Assembly (NCBI GenBank): GCA_032718565.1
Contig: JAVGVS010000021.1
Location: 1,997,384 to 2,061,383, forward strand
DNA: 64,000 nt
Source of the DNA: Distichodus sexfasciatus
Lineage: Eukaryota; Chordata; Actinopteri; Characiformes; Distichodontidae
Reading direction: 5' to 3'
Below are positions 1-12,440 of the stretch, piece by piece (the first letter of the stretch is position 1; each line of letters opens with the position of its first letter). A model generated the notes under the pieces. That model did no database searches. It saw nothing but the letters and a program-made list of their open reading frames with translations, and had not been told where the DNA came from. Position numbers and translations under genes: made by a program.

Positions 1-2320
1 GGAAATGAAACAAATAAATGTAGTTTATATATTTAAAGTATGTTGAGGAAATGTGTCGCCTTTTCTAGATTACAGAAATTCCTTCCTCTAATCAAAATAA
101 ACCATACCTGACGGGCAGTAATTGGTATTCCACTGTAGAGCGATTGGCTATATTTTTAGTATTCTGGCCTGTGGGATGGGTCCTGTTCTCTGATGATAAG
201 GCAGCAGATATCTAACTTCCCTCCACTTTTATCTCCTGGAATGCAGCACGCTATCGGTCCCGGCAGCATTCCGACACCGCCATGCCGATGGAACTTGAGT
301 TCTGTGATCATGGGAGTCTCGAAGATGCTGGAAGCGAGCTGGGACTGTGGGATGGCTGTAGTTTGAAATTCACATGTCGTCAATAAGAAATTCCCAACAT
401 TCAGGAGTTGACTGGCTTTCCAACAGTTAGCCTCAAAGAGAAAGAACAGAACAATGATGACAGGCTTCAGGGAGGAGAGATGACATTGGAGTGTGTATGG
501 GAGATTAACCTCTAGATAAGGTGGTTTTGCGCATGTGTCATTCACATATGAACTTTCATCCGCTGGCTGCGTGCAAACTTACTTGATGTCAATCCTGTTC
601 CTCCCTCTTCCTCTCTGTCTGTCTCTACTGCAGAGATGAGGCACGTTGTCTACTGCTGTAATGTATTCATTGTATTCTAACTGCACTCCCTCTAGTGCAC
701 TGCTCTATTTTGATTGAGATGTCTTGGTGCTGAATGGAGGCACATTGTCATAACATGTCATTTTGGATACCGCAATGCACATCCTGCATGAAATGTAATA
801 GAGTGACTCATGGGTTTTCTACATTATTGGAGCTAATGACAGTGTACAAATGCAAAAGTCAATTTGTTATTCACCAATACAAATATGGGCTGCACATTAT
901 GAGGACGTTGATGAAGATAATGATGAGGTGGGGGACCTTTAGGTTTTCTGACTGATTGGTCCATTTGAATTGATAGTAAATTTCATGAATAATTCATGAA
1001 TATTTGAAGGTAAACAAAATAGCTTAATCTACCCATTTGATGGACGCAAAACGTCTGTTAGCATCTTTGCACTGTTAGTCACACTATTGTCTTTGGGCAG
1101 GGAGCCCTTTTCAGCTGAGGGTAATAGCAAAGCTTTCTCTTATCTCTGTGTGGGATCGGGTTTAACCAGGGATTACGTGACTGCTCCGCTGACCCCACCA
1201 GTTTTAAGAGGGCAGCTCCCATCCTACTCACCCGTTTTGTTTGCATGTTTTAGTGTTTACAATTTGCTCATTGAGAAGCTGCCTATTCACTAAATGTTTT
1301 ATTGATTTCTTTTAGCTTTTGTGTGTGGCCAGTTAAAGCTTGATGAGTTCTCCAGTCATGTGATCTACCATTAAGTCCAGAAACAAAGTTATCTCTCTCT
1401 TGGACACAGTTGGTTAAAACCTTAATGATTATCTGAAACTTTCAAGACAAAGAAAACATTTAAGTGACATCTTTATCTCTCTTTTGCTTAACACATTGTC
1501 TTACTCTTTGGTTTGCTAGACCCAGCAGGACCATAGATTAAAGCCAAGAGACAGGATTTGATCACTGGCTGTGAGAGAGTGAATGCAGGAGACTGGCTTA
1601 GATCTCAGCATCAACCAGGCCTCCCAGTGCAGAACCGCTGTCATTTGCTGTAAAAGTTTTAGAAATCTAAAAATGGGCTCTGGTCACCACATTGGTTTGA
1701 AATGCATTTAAATACACAGTGTCATGCCCTTGATTTATTCTTAAAATGAATGCAAATGTAAAGGTCCATGAAGTCTATTTTCCTTCTTTCCTTTATTAAA
1801 ATAAATCACGTCTTTTTAAAATACGCTCTTTTCTTACGCCAAGAGGGTAAAATGTCATGATTGAGCCTCTTGCACCGTTTTTGTTCTCGCTCTGTCTTTC
1901 TCTCTTGTTTACTCTGTCTCGCCTCACTGAAGGAATCTGTAGACCACAGACCACTGTGTTGCACTTGGACTAAGGAACACTTTACTCCTATGCACCCCAG
2001 CACACTCAAAACAATATTCCTACAACGCCCCCGTTCCTGTGGTGGCTATATTGTGGTGGATCAAAAAATAGAACGCTTACTTTTAGCTCACACTAAGTTG
2101 AGATGCTTTGCTGCCATAACCATTATGTGTGTATAATGCTAAAGAATTCAGTCAGTTGGAAACTGGACTTGGAAATTACTCCTTGAACCAGTAATCAAGT
2201 ACTAGTTTTCTAACATATTTTCTAAATCAGTTCTTACCTGTTGCTTATAGAATGTATAACCATAGAAATGATTCATTTGGATTAGCGTTTATTTTATTAG
2301 CTCATACCAACTTTTACTTA

Positions 2321-2501
2321 ACATTTACTGCAGTTAATATTCACTCTTTTTTCAGAGTGACTTGAATTTACTAATTACAGTGACTCTCTCTGGAGCAAGT
2401 AGGGATCCAATGATGGTAGTGCTGGCAATAGAATGGAGCTGAATTTGAACCTATAACCCAGTGGTCCATAGGCAAGAATCATACCACAAGACCACCATCA
2501 A
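2321..2501 (-). repeat. Degenerate tRNA-type SINE (family B)
   Basis: Family B is recognised by a distal end resembling catttggcagacgc, a core with 'ctctggagcaa', and a reverse-strand tRNA-like head. Here the core reads 'tctctctggagcaagtagg' and the head end reads 'accacaagaccacca', the reverse complement of a tRNA-like A box. Other copies lie near 20525, 30411, 32593, 37435 and 59088. This copy abuts a family A SINE. Confidence 0.55.
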
Positions 2502-2502
2502 T

Positions 2503-2667
2503 CCTCTGCATTTGACCCGTCTGTGAAAGAGCAGTGGGCAGTGCCCGAGAAGCAGCGTACCTTGCTCATGAGTATCTCAGTGGTACCTTTACTGGTCCTG
2601 GATTTCAAACCAATGACCTTCAGAACACGTGGCAAACGCCCTAACCGTTACACTACCAACTGCCCCA
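2503..2667 (-). repeat. tRNA-derived SINE (family A), truncated
   Basis: Minus-strand copy of the most frequent SINE in the window. It contains 'ctctgcatttgacccgt', 'gagcagtgggcag' and 'gctcatgagtatctcagtgg'. It ends in a tRNA-like head, 'cgttacactaccaactgccc', whose reverse complement resembles an RNA polymerase III A box. Family A copies also occur near 15048, 15308, 19655, 19951, 20361, 32458 and 37590. Confidence 0.7.
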
Positions 2668-5600
2668 ATGATTTTTTTTAGGTTATCCCGGCATTCGAAT
2701 CCCTAGTCTTATGTATATCAACACACTGCTTCAGATACTCAGACCACAAACCATGGCTTTGATGGAGTGACAAGAACGCTGAAGGTTTGCTGAAAATAAG
2801 ATGCATCATATCATTAAATGTCAGCTATACAGTAATACGTGCAATTCTTCTGTATGAATTGAAATAAGGTCTGGTGATTATCTTTCTGGTCTAGGACAAA
2901 TACTTTGAGCTATTCTGGAGAGGCTTAAAGACAGTGTGGGTGGAGGTTGGGGTTCACACCTCACTTCTTGAGCTCAGAAGGTTGATGTTGTCCATATGAG
3001 CACATTAGCCAGTGCAGAAATAGTGGTTACAGGAATAAAACAGTGGAATTCCAGCACATACAGTCGAGCCTCCAGATGTTCTGGAATTTGATCCCGGAAT
3101 GCACAGCTGAACTTTAGTCCTCATATTTGTGCATATTTCCACTCTTTTCTCATTATTTCTCTTATATGAACCTCTGGATGGTGTGAGTGTGTGTGGACTG
3201 AAACAGCACACGGGGACTATCTTATCATTTTCCCTGTCTTCCTGAAAAAGTTCATCCAGACTGTCTCCTTTCTCCCATTATCTCTCCCTGCCTCATTCCT
3301 TGCTCCTGCAGACTGTGTGTAGAGCTGCAGTGAGAGGAAGAGAGATGTGCTGGCGGCGCTTGGTACTGAAGGTGACATCATTTATACACAATGTTAAAAG
3401 TAAGCAGGAGCATAACATGGATAAACTATTATTTGGGCAGTGTGTTCTTCTGGTGTGCTTAGAAATGTAGTGTGTGTATGTGCATTTGTGTGTGTGTGTT
3501 TAACACTGCAGTGATAGTTGGAGTACGGATCAGATTGTAAACTCTGCACTCACACGTCAAAACACACAACAGAGACTCTTAAAACAGGCTGTTAAATTTC
3601 AGCCCACTAAATTGAAACTGCAGAGCTTAAGGCCAGAATTTTCATTTTGGGTGCTGACGTGAAGAATGTTTTAGTTTGGCAAGCCTTGTTAATCTTGTAA
3701 AGCTGTATTACTGTAATATTATTTTTTACTTATTTATTTATTTGTTGTTTCTCTTAGTATAGCACTCTCATTTTGATACCTTCTGTCTCTTTTAAATGCT
3801 CTCTCTCTCTTTGACACTCTCTCTCGCTGATAATGGGGAATCTCCCCTCTCAGCATTCTCTCTGTTGTGGTCTGATGTCACAGTTGGCAGAGGAAGGGCA
3901 TGTGCTAGACATATTAAATTAGCCATGCTGTCTGGATGCAGCCATTCTGTTGACTCTACTCATCCAGCCTGGGAGAGGTCAGATGCCGTTTGCCATTCTA
4001 ACGGAACAACAGGAAGTGCTTAGTAGCAGCCTGTGGTTTAGGAGCTTTGGCTCAATTCCATCTCCCTTTAACTACTTTTTAATTATTTTCTTATTTGGCC
4101 ATGTCTGAATCTGTCAGACAGTGGGTGCACCCTAAAAGCACCTACAAGTTTCATAGAGACTGGGTGCTGTTTTGGTGGACTAATTAAGAGACCTGAGAAA
4201 GTGGCCTCTGAGTGTTAGATTTTATTTAGTGCTATGATGTGTCTAGGTGTGGTAAGGTCTCTTATGCAAACTTGCTCTATAATATTTTAATTTCTTATAT
4301 AAACTTTATCTGTATGTTTCCATGACTCAGCATTGTGGTTTGTCGCAAAGGATATTGTTTTCTTTCTAAACCCAGTTAAAGCGTTAGCTAAAGTACAGAT
4401 TTTTACAACTTTGGATTAATATAACCATTAAAGCCATTCTGCCTTCTCGAATTTTGCATAGCTGCATAACAATTCATATCAAATCAAAATCTATTTATCT
4501 ATGTGGGAAAGATAGATAATACAATACATGAAAGCTTTTTGATTCCTCATGATGTGACCTGTGATTGCTTAAAATCCATCACTTTTCCACATTTTTTAGC
4601 AATGCTCACAGGCATGTTACATTGTAATGTGGTTTTATTTGTGTTTATTTGAGGCGTATGATGTGTATGAAGTCAAACTAGCATGCGCTGCCATATTGAC
4701 ACAGTTTTAGTGCAGCAGGCTTTGTTAGCTAAGAGCAGCACACTGTATGAGGCCATGGGCTTGCTCCACATCAAAGTGAATCAGCGTGAATCGGCGTATC
4801 CACAGTAGGCAGCTGTTCAGCAGTCAGTTCAGAGGTGAGTTGATGCTACATGATCCTCAAGTGTTGAATGCAGTCCTGCTGCCATGCGGACCCTCCTCCC
4901 CACCATGATCCTTCCTCCCTTACCATATCCAGATGCCCCATCTGGGGGAAAATTTTATACAACACTCCACCCCACCCCGCCCCGGGTCTCTGATATGATG
5001 CTTTTCCCACCCCCAACCCAACACACACACACGTCCTCAAATGAGTCTGTTCTGCGAGATCTCTTGTCTCCACCCTATGCCCATCTGTTCCCTGTTAGTG
5101 TGGTTGCTAGCTCCGGCATACCCAGTTACTTAAGGACTGGCTGTGGTCAAGGTGGAGGAGGAGGAGAAGGAAAAACTGGGAGGTCTGCTTGTTCTGTTCA
5201 GGGTATTCACCATATAATGTGGTGTGCGAGTAGGCAAAACCACCGCAGTGCTACAAATATCCACTTTGGGTGTTTATTGTGTGAGTGAGAGAAACTAGGA
5301 TTTCCGGAGTTCTTTCATATTTTTTGGTACTCTGTTGAAGCATTTATTTATTAACTTGAGGGCTAATTGAATTGAACTTCGTCCTGCATGGACCCTATTC
5401 ATGTGTATGGCTTAATTTGGATACATTTACTCAAAGAATTTTCATTTTGGTTAAACAAAGAGGCTGTTGTGACATGAATCAGACTCCTTCCTTTCTACAT
5501 CCGTGTTACTTTCCGGAGTTTAAACTGAGTAGATTATACACTGTGGCTGGGAATAGAAAAGCAGAGATTTTTCTGAGTTGTGCTTCTGGTAGTGATCTGA

Positions 5601-8024
5601 CATCAACAGTTTCCTTTCTCATTTTCTATTGTGGAGCATTCAGGAATTCTTAAAAGTCCTCATAACTAACATTGCCCTTTGTAAACTTCGGCTATGCCTT
5701 TTATTTGTAATGTCTATTTTTTTAGCTGAGCATGTGAAATGAGCAAATAAGCAAGGCATCAGACAATTACAAAGATGATCCATTTAAGAAGGATTCTATA
5801 TTTATGTCATGGTTACTCATACTAACCTAAGCATCTTCATAACAAAGGTAAAAAAAAAAAGCCTTATCTCCTGCCGGACACAGAAGACCATTTCCATCAA
5901 CAATATGACTATTCCTGTTATTCCTCCACAGCAAATGCAAATACACTTCACCACAATATCCAAAAAATTTCCCTCTGGTTTCTGGGTTTTCAATTTCAAT
6001 GGTTTTATGTGTCTACTACAATCAGTGTGGTTACCATCAGAGGGTTCAAGCCAGAAAAGTCTGTGGAATGGGGCACCTCATGACCCAGTGCTTGGCTTTG
6101 GACATTTCCCAGTCTGCTGAGATAGGATAGTCCCAAATGACCACAAGCCAACATAGAATTTCTGAAATAGCCATGCAAAATTATAGGGTTCTGTTTGCTC
6201 TTTGAGTGAGAAGCCGGATTTCAGTCTGGAGTTAGACTCTGTCCACGAACACTGGTAGTTATTTCATTTGAATTCACTTTGGCATCATCCTGTAAACCAT
6301 GGTAATGTTTTCCTACTCTAGAAAGCTTTTTTCTTGAAACCACAGTCTGACTTTTCAATTTTTACTATGCATGGCTTTAGCTTGGTAGCATAATGGGATG
6401 TCTAACAGCACACCACAGAATTGTGAAGTATGAATGCTTCAAACCATTCTCTTACTAAAATGTAGAGCTTTAAGGATTATGTGTGTCAACATTTTATATA
6501 AACATTATTGAGCTTTATTGATACCTGTTAAACAGGTATTTCAGATTAGTGAGTTCTGATGCTATGCTTGCTTAGAATAATATGATATGACACCATCATT
6601 CATTCAGAAACATATAGTAAAAGGAAGTTAAATTATATTCATCAGTACCTTGGTATCAAGTAAAGCACATTACACAGGGAGTTCAAGGTGAAGCAGGTGG
6701 ACAGAGTGTGTAGAAACCTTCACCATGGATAATCTCTCTCTGTTTCATCATGCCAAGTACTGTGTGAGTGAGGGGTTATGGTGCAAGTCATTACTGCTGA
6801 TTAACTGGCTTTGCAAAGCTCATTGCTTTGAGACTAGCAATCTGCGTTCTGCCTTACGAAGTACTACTATGAGACCTCACGTGCCATGTCTGTTATACAT
6901 AGTTCACAAACACACTCTCATTCACACTCATGAATTTATGGTTTTTCAAATGTGATCATATGATTTAAGCAGAGGAAATAATATGGAAGAATTTAGTTTG
7001 AAAGGTGTGATGTAACGCTAGGTGGCCTATAGATAGAAATATAGAAATATATTTTTGACATGGAATACACCTTTTTATGTACTGTTTTTAAATTTAATTT
7101 AGAGGGCTGAATTGCTTTGTGCAGGTATTAGTTACTCTTACACAACCACATATTCCGAGGTACACAAAAGATGGGGAGAGAACGGATGCTCCTTCGTGTT
7201 CTACAAGCTATGACTTTGCTTATGCATGTTTATCTAAAGTAGCCACAGGAGATTGAGGGGTGGTGGTTTTGCAGACCTAAACAATGGTGCAGATTTACAG
7301 GAGTCAGATAAGCATCAAATAGGTAATTTAAAGTCAACCGGATTTATTGAAAGCTTTAAAGCAGTTAGGGTTCATAACCCTGAAAGCCTCCTCCACAGAT
7401 GTGCAAATGTTTTTGAATCTCTAAGATCTTAGTGAACAGCAAACCAAGATTGTCATTGCCCTAAATTAACGCAGCAAATCTCCCTCTGGACGGTAAGGTG
7501 GGCTGTGGTTTAAGTCTGGCCTACTAGATACAAACAATTCACTTTTCATCAAAAATCTTCTGCAGATTCGGTTATATGCTACATCTGTGTCAATATTATG
7601 AAATCTGTCGGCCTTTGTTCTTTTGAATTACTCAAGTTCTCCTCCATCTGTGAACAGTCAGTCATGAAAACACTCAGGTATGTAGAGTTTGTTTGAGTGT
7701 GCATGTGGGTGTGTGTGTGTGCAAATGTGTCCGTATTCACCTTGAATAGATGGGACATTTATCATAAGATAAATTCACAAGATATCATTATTACAGTTAA
7801 ACATATTGTTCTTTAAACATACTACTAGGGTTCTATTAGAATGATAGCATCTGTTAGAAAATGATTTCATAATTATTGTTCATAATTCACATAACTGTTA
7901 TGAAGCTCAGCATTATTTTTCCATTACATACTTAATACTGACTGTTACATTTCCATGTGGATATATCCTGAAATGTTTAAAGTTATTAGAATTTATCCAA
8001 AAATTCCCCAAAAATGAAAATATG

Positions 8025-8322
8025 CATTCATTCATTATCCAAACCGCTTAACCCCTATCGGGATCACGGGGACCAAGCCTGGGCAGGCGCCAACACACAG
8101 CAGGGCACACACACTCACACAAGCACATTCACACCTTAGGGCCAGTTTAGAGTGGCCAAGTAACCTTTATTGCATGCTTTATGACTGTGGGACTAAACCG
8201 GAGCACACGGGGAGAGCATGCAAACTCCACACAGAAAGGTTCCACAGCTGACCCGGGGATCGAAACCAGAATCTTCTCGCTGTGAGGTGGCAGCACTGAC
8301 CACTGCGCCACCGTGCCACCCT
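8025..8322 (-). mobile_element. Full-length tRNA-headed SINE with perfect 13-bp target duplication
   Basis: Read on the minus strand, the element starts with a tRNA-like head: 'ggtggcgcagtggtcagtgc' resembles an A box and 'ggtttcgatcc' a B box. It continues through a body containing 'gcaaactccacacagaa' (plus-strand reading) and ends in a short (TGAA)n-type tail at 8025-8036. The perfect 13-bp direct repeat aaatgaaaatatg flanks it at 8012-8024 and 8323-8335, as expected for target-primed retrotransposition. The tail resembles L2/CR1-group LINE 3' ends common in fish, which would have supplied the reverse transcriptase. That last point is inference. Confidence 0.85.
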
Positions 8323-8339
8323 AAATGAAAATATGAGCA

Positions 8340-8710
8340 TGTCAATTTTAAGATCTTAGTGCTGGTTGGGTTAGGTTTAGATATAGGATTAAATCAGGTT
8401 GTAGTTAGGTTTCGACACTGGTTATAGTTAGGTGTAGAGACAGTCATAGTAAGAAGGGTGATCCCCTAGCAAAATCTTGACATTGAAATTCTGAAGTATT
8501 ATGAGCACCTGGTATCCCCTAAAACATAGGACAACATGAGATCTGTCAGATTTGTGTGACTTTGTGAGACCATTTTTCTATGTAAGGTCCTCATAAAGAA
8601 AAGGAGTTTTTGGGGTTAGGCACTGTATATGTCTTGAGTAATAATTCGTGAGTGTGTTGTGTGTGTACGTGTGCATGTGTGTGCGTGTGTGAGACAGAGT
8701 AAGACAGTCA
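8340..8710. repeat. Fish interspersed repeat with GGTTAGG tracts and terminal GT array
   Basis: Contains degenerate 'ggttgggttaggtttag' units (8363-8440), then 'atcccctaaaacatagga' and 'ctatgtaaggtcctcat', and a GT-rich end (8650-8690). The same arrangement recurs near 8775-9012, 12148-12440 and 44660-44920, so it appears to be a dispersed family carrying its own simple repeats. Confidence 0.5.
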
Positions 8711-8774
8711 TCTCATAAATGCGTAAACCAGTGCGTCGTGGGTGCACATGCAGGTTTTGGGGCATTTGAGAAGA

Positions 8775-8957
8775 CCCCTTGCCCCCTCTGTAAGATGTTT
8801 GTGGCTTTATTTGTGAAAACTTAAAATAAATTTTATTACAATTTGCTATTACATACTGATGTTAGGATTAGTGTTGAGATGTCATTTAATATTGCTTAGA
8901 TGTAAAAATGGTAGGAATGAACAGAAGTACCTCACAATATTTAGCAAGACGCTACTG

Positions 8958-8989
<32 letters not shown>

Positions 8990-9012
8990 TGTGTGTGTGT
9001 GTGTGTGTGTAT
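8775..9012. repeat. Second copy of the GT-carrying repeat, with (TG)n array beside the JCAD promoter
   Basis: The left part ('ccccttgccccctctgtaag', 'tttgtggctttatttgtgaa') matches the family seen at 8340 and 12148. It ends in an alternating TG/CG tract at about 8956-9012. That purine-pyrimidine alternation lies directly before the CpG-rich JCAD leader. Confidence 0.5.
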
Positions 9013-9039
9013 GGGTGTTTCCATCCCCTCAGCTGAAGT

Positions 9040-9650
9040 TTGGGAGGAACCATCATATTCGACTCGCCCCAGCACAACTCAGAGCGCGTTGGGAGCGCAG
9101 AGGAAATCAGCTCGTCCCCTTTTCAAACGTCCGCAGGCGGATTCACGTTGTTAAGTGTGCGGAACTAAGTTGCGGCGGGACAGCAGCAGGAGCACCGCCG
9201 ACAGCCCCGGCACAGGTAGGCAGTAACACGTTTACCCCGCGACTGCACACACAAGCGGCTGGTAGGCTCCGGAGAGGATTAACATAATGCAGAATTGTGA
9301 TGGAGGCATCGTCCTACAGGGGGAAGGTAACGAGCTCGGGAGGGGAAACTTGCTGAATAACGGAGCTGATGGTACGGAATCCCACATGGGGCTTCTCGGA
9401 CAGCGAGATTTGTGCTGCCCAAAACGGCTAGCGAGCCTTGTAAAGCAGAAAACGTGTTGTTCTGTTTATTTAGGCTTGTATCATTAACTTTCCCTTCCCT
9501 AAGAGAAACGTTGGTCGTTCGATTTACCTTTTATCTGAGGGGGAACGTCAGGACGCTGGCGCATTTTTGGTATTGTGACGTAGTCGCGGTGAACAAACCG
9601 TGTTTTGCGTCTGCGCGCTTAACCTCAGATGTGAAAAGTAACGGTGAGTA
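9040..9650 (+). promoter_or_regulatory. JCAD: CpG-rich block: probable JCAD promoter and first (non-coding) exon
   Basis: CpG dinucleotides are frequent here, unlike the flanking AT-rich DNA. Several good splice donors follow one another: CACAG|GTAGGC at 9216, GAAG|GTAACG at 9333 and AACG|GTGAGT at 9644. This is the nearest such block upstream of the first coding exon on the same strand, so it is the best candidate for transcription start and leader exon. The short open frames inside it show no family similarity. Which donor is used cannot be decided from sequence. Confidence 0.55.
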
Positions 9651-10998
9651 GCTGGTTAGTATATGCTTATAACTGTGTAACCTTTTTACGCAAATTATTA
9701 TTATTTTTTTGCCATTTACTGTTTATATAAATTAACTAAATCCTAAATAGAGAACCGAATTGAAGCCACTTATTTTAAACATCAATGAGCTATAGTAGCT
9801 ATTTTATGCGAATTAGCGATACATTGTTGAACGTGAATTACCTAAATAGCACTCATATCTTTTTACCTAACTTCTATAAGTTAACAGTTTATTTTACATT
9901 ATTTAAATATATGGTAGTTATATATTTCTGACATTAATTAGGTAAATGAGAGCCAATTCGAGAAGTTGTTTTCGTATGGGAGAGTTTGCAGAGTTTTGTA
10001 TTTTCCTAGCGTTGCTGTAACGTTAGCAGCTGTTCCAGGGTTAGCTGTGTGGCGTTAGCTAGCTGACCGGAGAACAGTTGTGAAAGCCGTGTGTGGACAA
10101 CAGCTGGTGGCCCAAACACTTCAAAGGGCACACCGTGTGTCTGACAGCAAGGTGAAGACGTGCTGATGTTCCCTCAGTGTCAGAGGCGGCAGTTCAGCCC
10201 TTGGTGGTAACGACTGAGGGGGCAAGTGCGAGGTTAATGTGCTGCTTTAGGTGTAAATGAGCCGTCATCCCCGCTGTCCAGACCATCTGAGACTTATGTG
10301 TAATCTTTATTATGACATACTGCTCCATTACAGCACATAGTTTGAGTGTCCACAATTAACGGGGTAATTACAAAGACATTTGGACATTAATATGATTGAT
10401 GACCAATTTATGAGAGGTCTGTTTCTCAACACAATTGCAATTAACATAAATGGAGAAAGTGAAATTGAAATGTTTATTTTGTTTAATTTCGTGATTTTTT
10501 TTCTGTCTGTTTTACTTCAGGTCGAACCTTATCTTATTTTTAATTTTACATTTTAAATTTTGCTCAGGAACTAAATCCACATCCAGTTTTCATCCTTTGA
10601 GCATTAGTGGGTGACACAGCAAAGGGAAATGAAAGAAAACAAAACACTGGAAGGTAGGAAATGTGCAGATGTCAAGTTGAGGTCAGTTTAAAGTGGACTG
10701 TTCTCAGGTTGTCCCGACTTTACTTAGCTCTAAGTATCAGTAGATTCAGAGTGAAGAGGTAGTCCTGAGACATGCCTAAACCTCAACATGGATTTAGAAA
10801 AAAGAAGAAAATGATATAGATGCATTTGTCATGGAGAGCAGGGTATTTATCTTTGATTTCAGGTTTCTTTTCTGGTAAGAGATAGTGGATGAATGTTTAC
10901 AATTAACAAAACTTGGATATATCTCATAGGTCATTGTTTAGCTTGAAACATCCTAAGGATACATTCTGACTGATTTATAAGTCTTTATATATGGTTTA

Positions 10999-11001
<3 letters not shown>

Positions 11002-11034
<33 letters not shown>

Positions 11035-11035
11035 C
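11002..11035. repeat. (GT)n microsatellite
   Basis: Nearly pure alternating GT run inside JCAD intron 1. Confidence 0.9.
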
Positions 11036-12147
11036 AGTAAGCCTGTGTATACAAGGTTTTGTTTGCCTTTGCTTCTGTTAATGTAAATGAAATACTAGAC
11101 ATGTGCCTCAATCTTAACACTATTTGTGTCAAAATGACATCTGCAAACATTGCCAAGATCAATTTTCCTTTCATCCAATGTCCTAGCACAGCAAACGCCC
11201 TTCCTCTTTATTAAGATCGATTAAGCAGTTATGTCTTCCTGTCCTACTGATAAAAGACACACGTTCTTCAGGCTGATTATCATGTTTGTACCTTGTGTCC
11301 AGTTCTTGTTGTCCAAGAGTCTGCCAAACATCATTCTGCTAAAACAGGATTATTACTTGAATGCAACAAAGGCTCTTTTTTGCCAAGTATCTCAAGCTTG
11401 AAAAATTGCTCTCAGAAATTCCTAAAGATTGCAAGTGCTACAGAAATAGCTTTTTTTTCTCTTTTACTTTTTAAGCTGTACGAAAGCATATTCGGCCTAA
11501 TCTGTATTGTCCTTATGTCCTTGTTGAAGTTTCTGTGAATTTGTGGTGGAAGAGAGTTGTAAAAGCATAGAAATAGAATCAATTGGTAATGTTTGAATAT
11601 ATTTACCAAATTTATGGTAAACATCTACTGCAACATTGAATCTGTAATTAATTATGTCCGTAATGAACTTCTCTCTGGAGCAACTTACCGTAATTACAGG
11701 TATAGTCTCTCTGGAGGATAAGAGTTTTTCTTAGGTGCGCAGGTAGTGCAGTACATAGGATAGAACCACAACTAAGTATTCTATCTCTAGACCATTAACA
11801 TACACCTCCAGCTCGTCATTGTCATTGTTAATCTATCAAATTTCTGTTACTTTGGACCTCCAAGTGTAAATAAGCATTTGTGGAACTTGAAAGTATAAGT
11901 AAAACTATATATTTGAAGTCAGAATCAGAAAACTTTATTTATCCCGAAGGAAATTGCTCAAGGATAGAGTTTGTTCAAACTCTAGCCCAAAGGACACAGT
12001 GCCTATTTTTGCTGGTATTTTAATGGCAGAGGTAATGCTGTTAGATGATCATTTCCCAACTAAGTTTAGGCAGACTGAAAAATATACACCAGATAGTAGC
12101 AGCATTGTGAGAGACATACTGTACTCCCATTGGGAGGCTCTTAGAGT

Positions 12148-12440
12148 AGTGTGTGTGTGTGTGTGTCTGTGTGTGTCCAGGCAGGTTTTTTGGTAATTGT
12201 GAGCCCCTAAAACTTGTGATTTGTTAGGCTTTTGTGGCTTTGGAAGAACATTTTTGTATATGAGGGAAGTGTTTTATGGAAAAGTTCCAGCATTTATTAG
12301 AAAAACTAAAAGGTGAAACGTTTCGCTTTTAGTTTCTAAGGCCAAGGTTATGGTTAGTTGAAGCTGTTGCTGTTGTAGTTAGTCAGTAAGATAGTAAGAT
12401 GTGACTGGGTGTGGAGTGTATGTGTGTGTTTGTGTAAGAG
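12148..12440. repeat. GT-carrying interspersed repeat, third copy
   Basis: Begins with a GT array, then 'gagcccctaaaac', 'tttgtggctttggaagaaca' and 'ggaaaagttccagcattta'. It ends with 'ggttatggttag' and another GT-rich stretch. The middle matches the copy at 44660-44920 closely ('gaaaagttcc' followed by 'gcatttatt'). Confidence 0.5.

Larger units (their letters stand above)
1..8010. other. Intergenic sequence upstream of JCAD
   Basis: No supported gene. The open frames here are short, lack family motifs and are not joined by convincing splice sites. The stretch is AT-rich, with two SINE fragments (2321-2667) and short GT and CT tracts, for example near 3475-3500 and 7705-7722. In human the neighbour on this side of JCAD is MTPAP, but no exon of it was recognised here. 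Confidence 0.6.

Noticed and set aside
156..545. 129-codon minus-strand open frame
   Set aside because: No recognisable family, low-complexity composition, no splice partners and no promoter or poly(A) context. Open frames of this size are expected by chance in 64 kb.
4884..5288. 134-codon plus-strand open frame
   Set aside because: Proline- and threonine-rich translation of C-rich DNA, with a CA run inside and no family similarity. The opposite strand is also open.
8859..9287. 142-codon frame over the JCAD leader
   Set aside because: Most of its N-terminal half is a translated TG/CG array (VCVCVRACV). It has no conserved partner in JCAD, whose start is fixed at 21725.
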